Assembly (NCBI GenBank): GCA_036346225.1
Contig: JARFIW010000003.1
Span: forward strand, 5,801,501-5,865,500
Length of the DNA stretch: 64,000 bases
Source of the DNA: Platerodrilus igneus
Lineage: Eukaryota > Arthropoda > Insecta > Coleoptera > Lycidae
Direction of reading: 5' to 3'
Shown: piece by piece, positions 23,030 through 33,000 of the stretch
How positions within the stretch are numbered: the first letter of the stretch is position 1
How the letters are laid out: each line of letters opens with the position of its first letter
Made by a program: the position numbers and the translations under genes
Notes under the pieces: generated by a model
What the model was told of the DNA's origin: nothing
What the model saw: the letters and a program-made list of their open reading frames with translations, nothing else
The model's database searches: none

Positions 23030-23245
23030 TATATTTTAAGGCATGAAGGAATGGTTAGGACAATATTAGAAGACAGAGTAGGTGAGTTATATAGACGAAG
23101 ACAAAAGCTCAAGTTTGTGGACCAGATTAAGAAAGGTGTAAATAAAAATGGGTTTTGGGTACTAGGAGAGTTAGTGTAAGATAGCAAACAGTGAAGAACT
23201 GCGTCAAAATAACCTCGCGGTTTTATTAAAAGAGAGAGATTATAG
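23030..23245 (+). mobile_element. LINE C-terminal fragment, 3' half of the split copy
   Basis: Begins with the second target duplication (TATATTTTA) and reads ILRHEGMVRTILEDRVGELY, then a degenerate GRPRL-type region (RRRQKLKFVDQIKKG). This is the direct continuation of the fragment ending at 19120. It ends near 23245, where satellite sequence begins. Confidence 0.87.
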
Positions 23246-25304
23246 TGATTTCATTTTCCTATTTACAAATACAAAATTATTCACACACTATGCTTAATTT
23301 TAAAGAAAATAAACCAACGGTTTACCTCTGTAATCTTGAACAGTAAACGACACAAACGATGTTTGATAGTTCGTCAGAAGCTGTGAAGTGGATACATAAA
23401 TTTTTGTAACTTTTCACTTTTGGCAATTGCGACAAATTTGTTATATACGTTGAGAAATATAAGGACAAGTACATTTCTTATAAAAAAGTCTTTCATATTA
23501 CTGGAAAATGTACTGTATTGCTGTGAAAATTGTATATTGTTGTCACTCACTTTTAGTACAAATTAAATTATCGTGCGTTAATAGGGTAAAGTCGAGGTGC
23601 AAACGTCTGAAATAAGCAATTGCGAGTGCGTACTTTATGCAATGCGGAATCATTGTTACACAGATAGGTACAATTGTATAGTAAACCGAGCACAAACGTC
23701 TATGTCAAGAACTTTTTCAAATACTGTCTGTTGTAACCTTTTACTTTACGTCGTTGCAACTAATTATTCACACAAATTTGTACAAACTAGGGCAAACTGC
23801 TGGCACAGCTTTATAAATATTAACCCTTTATTGTGGTATGAATTGCTAACAATTAAACAGCAAACGTAGCATAAACAATGTCTAATAATTTATCAGAAGC
23901 GGTGAATTGCATACATAAACTTTTATAGTTTTTCGCTTTTGCAGTTGCGGATCGGTACAAACAAGGACAAACACATTTGTTATAAAAGTCCTTCGATTTA
24001 CAAGAAAACGTATCTTTTAATTGTGAAAAATGTATATGTTGTAGCCACTCTCACTTTTAGAACAAACTAAATATTTTGGGTATAAAGGGGGTAATAAAGT
24101 GTATATATCTAAAACAAATGATTGTTTAAAAATCTTAGAATTTTTACTTTAGGCATGCTGCATTATTGTTCCCCAAATCGATACAATCTTATAGTAAACC
24201 GAGCACAAACGTCGATATCAAACACTTTCCGAAATTTAGTGTTATAACCTTTTACTTTTGTAGTTGCAAATGATTTTTCACACATTCATACAAACAAGAA
24301 CAAACATTCGGTACAACCTTGTAAAAGATTAATCTTTGTTATGATATAAATCGCTAACAACCGAGCAGTAAACGGAGCACAAACTATGCCCGACGGTTAC
24401 CAAAAGCTATGAATTCCATACATAAATTTTTATAACTTTTTACTTTGGCAGTTGTGACCGATTTGTTACATGGATCGGTAGAAATATAAGAACAAACACA
24501 TTCGTTATAAAAGACTTTCGTATTACATGAAAACGTACCATATAATTGTGAAAATTGTGTATGTCATCGCCACTATCTCTTTTAGAATAAACAAGATATT
24601 CGGTGTATAAAGGGGCATAACGAAGTGTATGCATATCTGAAACAATTAATTGTGTAAAAATCTTATTCTTACTTTATGCATACTGCATTATTGTTCCACA
24701 AATCCGTACAATCGTATAGTAAATCCAGCACAAACGTCGATATTAAAATTTTTTCAGAAATATATTATTGTAAGTTTTTACTTTTGTAATTGCAAAAGAT
24801 TTTTACGCAAATTAATACAAACAAGCACAAACATTCGGTACACCCTTGTAAATGATGAAACTTTATTGTGGTCTAAATAGTTAACAACCGAGCAGTAAAT
24901 GGAGCACAAACAATGTCTGACGTTTACCAGAAGCCGTGAATTTAATACATAAGTTTTATAACTCTTCACATCGGCAGTTGTGGTAGCTTTGTTACATTGG
25001 ATCGGTAGACACATAAGCACAAACGTATTCGTTACAAAAGTATTTTTTATTAAAAGAAAACGTACCTTATAATTGTGAAAATTGTATGCTGTAGTAGCCA
25101 CTCTCACTTTTAGAACAAACTAGATCTTCGGTGTTTAAAGGAGTACAAACGAAGTGTATACATCTGAAACAAGTAATTGTTTAAAAATATCAGAATTCTT
25201 ACTTATTTTTGTTACACAAATCGATACAATCGTATCGTAAACCGCGCATAAACGTCTATACCAAATACTTTTTCAGAAATTTAGTTACATGCATAAACTG
25301 CTGC

Positions 25305-25315
25305 AACATTTTACT
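25305..25315 (+). repeat. Target-site duplication of SINE copy 4, left
   Basis: AACATTTTACT, repeated at 25578-25588. The uninterrupted satellite has TGTAACATTTTACTTTCGTA at this point (for example 35960). Confidence 0.88.
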
Positions 25316-25577
25316 ACGCCCAAGGTCCCGGGTTCGAATACCGACCCGGTCCGCTTGAAAAATGTTAGGCGACCATTTTTCACAAAAATACACCCTCGTT
25401 CGGGTGAGAGGTAAAATGGAGGTCCCGTGTGTGAGTGTTGTCACGCACATTAAAGATTCCAACCTTGCTTGGAACAGCAAGGGTTCGGCAAAATTCCAAG
25501 TTTTCCAGTTAAAAAAAACTCGCTTCCTGGCCAATGTAGTAACTTCGGGTGGAGCATTGGAAAATCACATGTGATGT
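25316..25577 (+). mobile_element. tRNA-derived SINE, copy 4, inserted in the satellite
   Basis: Begins ACGCCCAAGGTCCCGGGTTCG, so the A box is lost but the B box GGTTCGAATAC is intact. The body is the best preserved in the window: CCCTCGTTCGGGTGAGAGG at 25392-25410, TTCCTGGCCAATGTAGTAAC near 25525, and the tail GGAGCATTGGAAAATCACATG. Flanked by an 11-bp duplication of satellite sequence. It shows that this LINE-dependent family was active after the satellite array had formed. Confidence 0.93.
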
Positions 25578-25588
25578 AACATTTTACT
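25578..25588 (+). repeat. Target-site duplication of SINE copy 4, right
   Basis: AACATTTTACT, second copy; see 25305-25315. Confidence 0.88.
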
Positions 25589-28021
25589 TTCATATTTGTA
25601 AATGATTTTTCACGCAAATTGGTACAAACAAGGACAAACGTTCGCCACAACCTTGTAAATGATGAAACTTTATTGTGGCATTAATCGCCAGCAACTGAGC
25701 AGTAAACGGTGCACTTATCATGTCAGACGTTTTTGGAAAGCTTTGAATTGCATACGTTAACTTTTCACTTTTGACAATTGCGCAAATTTTTTATATAGAT
25801 TGGAAAATATAAGGACAAAAACATTTCTCATAAAAAAACGTTTTTGATATTACTGAAAATGTACTGTTTATTACCGTGAAAATTGTATATAATATTCACT
25901 CACTTTCAGAACAAACTAAATATTTGGGAGAATAAGGAGTATTAAGGAAGTGCAAACATCTGAAATAAGCAGTTGTTTTAAAATTTGAGAATTCATACTT
26001 TATGCACGCAGAATTATTGTTACACGAATGGGTACAATCGTATAGTAAACCGAGCACAAACGTCCCTGGCTAGAACTTTTTCAGAAACTGCCTGTTGTAG
26101 CAACCTTTCACTTTTCGTAATTGTAACTACTTCTTCACACAATTTGGTACAAACTAGAACAAACTATTGGCATAGTCTTATGGATATTGTACCTTTATTG
26201 TGGTATAAATTACTAGCAATTTAAACAGTAAACGGGGCACAAACAATATTCTATAGTTTATCAGAAGCTGTGAAGCATATATACATTTTTGTATTTTTGA
26301 TTTTGACAGTTGCAGCAGATTTATTACATGGATCGGAATAAACATAAGGACAAACACATTCGTTGTAAAAGTCATGAAATGGAAAATTATGCATGTTGTA
26401 GTCGCTCACTTTTAGGACAAAAGTAAAGGGTATAAAGGAAGTGTAAACGTCTGAAATTAACAATTGTTTTAAAGTTTGAGAATTCTTACTTTATGCACGC
26501 GGAATTATTGTTACACAAGTCGGTACAATCGTATAGTAAACCGAGCACAAACGTCGATATCAACAACTTTTTCAGAAATTTATTTATATGCATAAATTGT
26601 TGTAACGTTTTACTTTCGTAATTGCAAAAGGATTTTTCACACAAATTGGCACAAACAAGGACAAACGTTCTGCATAACCTTGTAAATGTTGAAACTGTTT
26701 TGTGGCATTACTCGTCAGCAACTGAGTAGTGACCAGTGCACTAATCACGTCCGACGTTTTTGGAAAGCTTTGAATTGCATACGTTAATCTTTCACTTTTG
26801 CTAATTGCGCAAATTTGTTATATAGACTGGAGAATATAAGGGCAAAAACATGTCTCATAAAAAAGTTTTTCATATTACTGGAAATGTACTGTTAATTACC
26901 GTGAAAATTGTATATAATATTCACTCACTTTTAGAACAAACTAAATAATCGGGAGTATAAGGTGTATAAAGGAAGTGCAAACAGCTGAAATAAGCAGTTG
27001 TTTTAAAATTTGAGAACTCGTACTTTATGCACGCGGAATAATTGTTACACCAATGGGTACAATCGTATTATAAACCGAGCACAAACGTCCCTGGCAAGAA
27101 CTTTTCAGAGATTGCCTGTTGTAACAATTTTTCACTTTTCGTAATTGTAACTAATTCTTCACACAAATTGGTACAAACTAGAACAAACGGTTGCAATAGC
27201 ATAGCGTTATGTAAATTGCACCTTTATTGTGGTATAAATTTCTAACAATTTAAACAGCAAACGGAGCACAAACAATATCTGATAGTTTATCAGAAGCTGT
27301 GAAGCATCTATGTTAATTTTTACTTTTATGTCCCTTGTCTTTGGTAATTTCAATTGTACAGTCTATGGTCAGACTTTGGTTAAATAAAATTGCGTAGTGT
27401 TTGTTCTGTTGAACTAGATATTAAGACAAATTAAATTGAAAACCTATATTACTCCAGCCGCAAAATTTAAAGGAGAAATATCATTACTGTACCTTGTCCC
27501 CAGCAGCAAATCTGGCGATTCTGCTTGATCTTTCCTATTTTATTTAACACGTGTTACAACGGTAATGCACTAAATGGTTCAGTAAATATACAAGTAATAG
27601 AGTAGGAATACGTTATAAATGATAGCAAATGCAAATAAAATTCTAGGGCAAGTTTAATGTAGTCTCCAGTGTTTAATGACATTACTGACTCCTACTTCTT
27701 TTACCAAGTAAAATATTGAATTGTAGTGTAGCTCCCTCTAGCCAGCAAATAACTGCAACCGTGCATGAGTTGTTGATGTTTTATTGTGTATAGCGTATTG
27801 TGTTATGGTGGTCATTATCATCACCGCAGTTAAAAAGGTAATAATTATGAAGTTATATTTAGCAGAGTAATTGATGTCCCTACTTACAAGCATACATCTA
27901 TCAATAGAAATTTATTGATATAGTTTTTGCTGTATTGCATATTTGGTATAATTAACGTGTTGCATAATTTTGCTTAGGATTTCTAACCTCACGTCACCGT
28001 ACAATTTAAATAGTGTGGAAG

Positions 28022-28106
28022 AGCCATTACTGTCCCTGTCATTACTGTCCCTGGTAATATAATATGTACGTGGGACATAAATGACAATAAAGGGACAGTA
28101 GTGACT
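28022..28106. repeat. Hairpin built from ATTACTGTCCC motifs
   Basis: Left arm GAGCCATTACTGTCCCTGTCATTACTGTCCC (given here as two motifs, 28022-28036 and 28038-28052), right arm 28072-28106 with GGGACATAAATGAC and GGGACAGTAGTGACTC. The arms are complementary with few mismatches. Variants of the motif also occur at 27480, 29568, 29585 and, inverted, 29906. They could be transposase-binding sites. Confidence 0.6.
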
Positions 28107-28179
28107 CAAATATAACAAGATATTGTTCGGTGACTTCATGTAATTATTTCCGAATACTTTCAGAGTACGGCCAGGCGTA

Positions 28180-29455
28180 AAAATGAACGAAGGCTCAGAT
28201 AAAAAGAAAGATGATAAAGCAAGACTTGTTGAAAAGTTAAAAAAAAATGAAAAAAGAGGCTTTAGCCTAAAATCAACTGAAAAAGGATGAAAATATGTTA
28301 AGAAAGAAATGCAGCCGAGATTATTGTACCAACTGAAAAAACAATAGCAAGCTGCAAGTTCAACCACTGAAAAAATCAAGCGATCAAAGAAATCAGATTT
28401 TAGTGACAAGTCTACAGACAAAGCCAGAACAAAAGAACGTGAAAGAAAGCGAAAACAGCAAGAGAAAATGCGGAGCAACCCAGAATTACATGCTGAATAT
28501 AAACGTAAAGAAAATGAGAATTATAAAAAACGGAACGCTTGTAAAAAAGTCTTTCAATAGGAGAAAGAAGCAAACGTGATCAGAAAAAACAAAGAAAAAA
28601 GTGGGTTGAAAATACAAGAAAATATCGACAAAAGAAGAGGCAACAGATTGAGCAAGCGTTGTTTTTACAAAATACCACTTCTCCACATCACCAGTTACTG
28701 AAGAACGTGAGAAAAATTACACAAATTCTATACGATCTTCTAGGGGATTAAATGGTAGAAGAAAGAAGCGTAGAGACAGAGCAAGCGCTAATAAGAAAAT
28801 AATGAAATTAAAACGTGAATTAGCTAAAGTCAAAGCTAGAATGAACCGTTACAAAAAACGCTGTCGGCGATTAGAACGCAGTAAAAATCTAAACAAACTT
28901 GTAAATACACCTTCTCCAGGCACCAAAGTTGCTGATCTTATTCGAGGAAACCCTTTGAATATAAAAAAACGTCTCTTATTTTCAGAATGTCTAGTTAATA
29001 GTTTAAAAACGATTTCGAAAAATTGTTCGACAGAAAATGAAAAACGTATTATATTTAAGTGCGTATCTATTCCCATGTACAAAAAATATAGAGTACTGAA
29101 GGGCATTCGACCTATTACAAATTTTTACCTTGCTAGGAAGGCTATTCAAAATAATCATGAATGTAGTTTGACGCCACTCACTAAACGCGTTCGCCAAAAA
29201 GAAAGATGTTTTTGCTAGGAAAAAAAGTGCACGACTTTTCTTATGGATGACAAGAATAGTACAACCGCACCAGGAAAGCCAGATACTATAACAGTGGCCC
29301 GGAAGAAGAAACAAAAATGGTATCAAAATATAGCATGAGGAATTTATACAAGATATTTTTGAGAGAGTCTAAAGTATCATATTCAGGGTTTTGCAAAATG
29401 CGACCGTTTTGGGTTGTGGCGCCGACAGTATCAGCAAGAGACGCATGCATGTGCA
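28180..29455 (+). pseudogene. Broken gene for a Lys/Arg-rich coiled-coil protein of an orphan, multicopy invertebrate family
   Basis: The only gene-like content of the element. Plus-strand reading in shifting frames: a very basic region (28184-28480) rich in K, E and R, ending KARTKERERKRKQQEKMR; more basic helix to 28800; an intact frame 28802-29218 (139 codons) with KKRLLFSECLVNSLK and YRVLKGIRPITNFYLARKA; then PGKPDTITVARKKKQKW at 29270-29320 and YSGFCKMRPFWVVAPTVSAR followed by DACMCKS at 29378-29462. From memory, the block YxxFxxxRPFWVxxP...RDxCxCK is shared by large uncharacterised proteins found in many copies in insects and other invertebrates. At least four frame changes or stops make this copy dead. 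The 188-codon minus-strand frame at 27912-28478 is its shadow. Function unknown. Its position suggests it is the element's own protein. Confidence 0.65.
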
Positions 29456-29462
29456 AAAGCGT

Positions 29463-30080
29463 ACTAACTTTAATTTTTTAATACAGAAACTTTTTATTTT
29501 ACGCGTGATACCATAAAAAAACTCTTATGAACTATGCAGACGTTTGCGCTCAATACTCTCATTACTGTCCTGAGGTTGTCATTACAGTCTTTTCGCGAAT
29601 TCTTTACAGTACTCACTTTTGGTTCTGTTGTGAACCACTGCAATTTTTTTTCAGTATATGGGTTCATAATAATGGTTGTAAATAAAGTACATGAAAGTTT
29701 GTTGTGTTGCGCATAGTGACTCTGACGGTCATTCATGTCGTTAAAAAATGGTTTATTTGTTCTATCCAAAGGGATTGTGATTCGGAAATGAAGTACAATA
29801 GGTGTGTTATTACACATACTTATTCTGCTACCGATTAAGTACCCCAGAACCATAGTTACAGAGCTCTTACCGTGAAAATGACTATACTTATAGCAATAAA
29901 ACCAAGAGGGACAGCAATGACATTTTGGCAGATCTTCCACTATATTCTCACCAGTTTCCTACAGATTATTCAAAAATGACTCCCTGCTGATACTATAAAC
30001 TAAATTTTTAAAGAATTCTGAAGACTGTGATGCATAATCGAAGTGAGAATAATTAACAATAAATTAAGAAAATAGCGAGT
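29463..30080. other. 3' part of the element, not assigned
   Basis: Could encode the Cys-rich continuation of the same orphan protein family, but plus-strand frames are broken. A minus-strand frame of 148 codons (29494-29940) opens with a Cys/His-rich start (CHCCPSWFYCYKYSHFH); I recognise no family and treat it as doubtful. Confidence 0.3.
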
Positions 30081-30098
30081 TAAAAGTAAAAATTAACA

Positions 30099-33000
30099 AT
30101 GAAAGGCTCATATATAAATTTTTATGTTTTTGATTTTGGCCGTTGCAGCAGATTTGTTTCATGAATCGGTACAAACACAAGGACAAACAAATTCGTTATA
30201 AATTCAGGAAATGTACCTTATAACTGAAAATTGTGTATGTTGTAGTGGCTAAATTTTAGAACAAAAGTAAAGGGTATAAAGGAAGTGTAAACGTTTGAAA
30301 TTAACAATTGTTTTAAAATTTGAGAATTCTTACTTTATGCACGCGGAATTATTGTTACACAAGTCGGTACAATCGTATAGTAAACCGAGCACAAACGTCC
30401 CTTGCAAGAACTTTTTCAGAGACTGCCTGTTGTAGCAACCTATCACTTTACGTAATTGCAACGAATTCTTCACTGAAATTGGTACAAACTAGAACAAACT
30501 GCTGGCATAGCCTAATGGATATTGTACCTTTATCGTGTTATAAATTACTAACAATTTAAACAGCAAACGGAGCACAAACAATATCTGATATTTTAACAGA
30601 AGCTGTGAAGCACATAAATTTTTATATTTTTGATTTTGGCAGTTGCAGCAGGATTGTCTCATGAATCGGTACAAACATAAGGACAAACACATTCGTTATA
30701 AAAGTTAGGAAATGTACCTTATAACTGAAAATTGTGTATGTTGTAGTCGCTCACTTTTAGAACAAAAGTAAAGGGTATAAAGGAAGTGTAAACGTCTGAA
30801 ATTAGCAATTGTTTTATAATTTGAGAATTCTTACTTCATGCACGCGTAATTATTGTTACACAAGTCGGTAAAACCGTATAGTAAACCGAGCACAAACGTC
30901 CCTTGTAAGAACTTTTTCAGAGACTGCCTGTTGTAGCAACTTTTCACTTTTCGTAATTACAACAAATTCTTCACACAAATTGGCACAAACTAGAACAAAC
31001 TGCTGGCATAGCCTTATGAATATTGTACCTTTATTGTGTTGTAAATTACTGACAATTTAAACAGCAAACGTAGCACAAACAATATCTGATAGTTTAACAG
31101 AAGCTGTGAAGCACATATAAATTTTTATATTTTTGATTTTGACAGTTGCAGCAGATTTATTTCATGAATCGGTACAAACATAAGGACAAACACATTCGTT
31201 ATAAAAGTTAGGAAATGTACCTTATAACTGAAAATTGTGTATGTTGTAGTTGCTCACTTTTGGAACAAAAGTAAAGGGTATAAAGGAAGTGTAAACGTCT
31301 GAAATTAGCAATTGTTTTATAATTTGAGAATTCTTACTTTATGCACGCGGTATTATTGTTACACAAGTCGGTACAATCGTATAGTAGACCGAGCACAAAC
31401 CTCCCTTGCAAGAACTTTTTAGAGACTGCCTGTTGTAGCAACATTTCACTTTTTGTAATTGCAAATAATTCTTCACACAAATTGGTACAAACTAGAACAA
31501 ACTGCTGGCATAGCCTTATGAATATTGTACCTTTATTGTGTTGTAAAATACTGACAATTTAAACAGCAAATGTAGCACAAACAATATCTGATAGTTTAAC
31601 AGAAGCTGTGAAACACATATAAATTTTTATATTTTTGATTTTGACAGTTGCAGCAGATTTGTTTCATGAATCGGTACAAACATAAGGACAAACACATTCG
31701 TTATAAAAGTCAGGAAATGTACCTTATAACTGAAAATTGTGTATGTTGTAGTGGCTCACTTTTAGAACAAAAGTAAAGGGTATAAAGGAAGTGTAAACGT
31801 CTGAAATTAGCAATTATTTTAAAATTTGAGAATTCTCACCTTATGCACGCGGAAGTATTGTTACACAAGTCGGTACAATCGTATAGTAAACCGAGCACAA
31901 ACGTCCCTTGCAAGAACTTTTTCAGAGACTGCCTGTTGTAGCAACCTATCACTTTTCGTAATTGCAACGAATTCTTCACTCAAATTAGTACAAACTAGAA
32001 CAAACTGCTGGCATAGCTTAATGGATATTGTTCCTTTATCGTGTTATAAATTACTAACAATTTAAACAGCAAACGGAGCACAAACAATATCTGATATTTT
32101 AACAGAAGCTGTGAAGCACATAAATTTTTATATTTTTGATTTTGGCAGTTGCAGCAGATTTGTTTCATGAATCGGTACAAACATAATGACAAACACATTC
32201 GTTATAAAAGTTAGGAAATGTACTATATAACTGAAAATTGTGTATGTTGTAGTCGCTCACTTTTGGAATAAAAGTAAAGGGTATAAAGGAAGTGTATACG
32301 TCTGAAATTAGCAATTGTTTTATAATTTGAGAATTCTTACTTTATGCACGCAGAATTATTGTTACACAAGTCGGTACAATCGTATAGTAAACCGAGCACA
32401 AACGTCCCTTGCAAGAACTTTTTCAGAGACTGCCTGTTGTAGCAACCTATCACTTTTCGTAATTGCAACGAATTCTTCACTCAAATTAGTACAAACTAGA
32501 ACAAACTGCTGGCATAGCTTAATGGATATTGTTCCTTTATCGTGTTATAAATTACTAACAATTTAAACAGCAAACGGAGCACAAACAATATCTGATATTT
32601 TAACAGAAGCTGTGAAGCACATAAATTTTTATATTTTTGATTTTGGCAGTTGCAGCAGATTTGTTTCATGAATCGGTACAAACATAAGGACAAACACATT
32701 CGTTATAAAAGTTAGGAAATGTACTATATAACTGAAAATTGTGTATGTTGTAGTCGCTCACTTTTGGAATAAAAGTAAAGGGTATAAAGGAAGTGTATAC
32801 GTCTGAAATTAGCAATTGTTTTATAATTTGAGAATTCTTACTTCATGCACGCGTAATTATTGTTACACAAGTCGGTAAAACCGTATAGTAAACCGAGCAC
32901 AAACGTCCCTTGTAAGAACTTTTTCAGAGACTGCCTGTTGTAGCAACTTTTCACTTTTCGTAATTACAACAAATTCTTCACACAAATTGGCACAAACTAG

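Larger units (their letters stand above)
23250..27310. repeat. Satellite array, left block (~500-530-bp unit, diverged)
   Basis: About seven and a half units. The anchor line (TACTTTATGCA... then GTAAACCGAGCACAAACGTC) occurs near 23632, 24150, 24671, 25200 (shortened), 25997, 26488 and 27020. Units are diverged and fall into two sorts by what follows GCACAAACGTC: one continues ...ACTGCCTGTTGTAGCAAC (23.7, 26.07, 27.09 kb), the other GATATCAA...TATGCATAAACTG (24.2, 25.25, 26.56 kb). Each unit holds two related halves of about 250 bp. The clean edge lies within 23250-23340. Short open frames recurring once per unit on both strands are by-products of the repeat. Confidence 0.92.
27311..30098 (+). 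mobile_element. DNA transposon with 18-bp inverted termini, inserted in the satellite
   Basis: 2,788 bp between two satellite blocks. The ends are exact inverted repeats of 18 bases: TGTTAATTTTTACTTTTA at 27311-27328 and its complement at 30081-30098. Satellite sequence stops at GAAGCATCTA just left and restarts at GAAAGGCTCATA just right. Both correspond to GAAGCACATA of the intact unit, so a target duplication of about 8-10 bp, now imperfect, is likely. A TTAA duplication placed inside the termini is the alternative (Kolobok-like). The interior holds one broken gene for a basic protein and scattered copies of a TCATTACTGTCCC motif. I cannot assign a known superfamily. Confidence 0.72.

Noticed and set aside
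27912..28478. 188-codon minus-strand frame, the longest in the window
   Set aside because: It lies opposite the lysine/arginine/glutamate-rich coding remnant on the plus strand. A/G-rich sense codons seldom give stops on the other strand. Its Phe/Leu/Ser-rich translation is the expected shadow.
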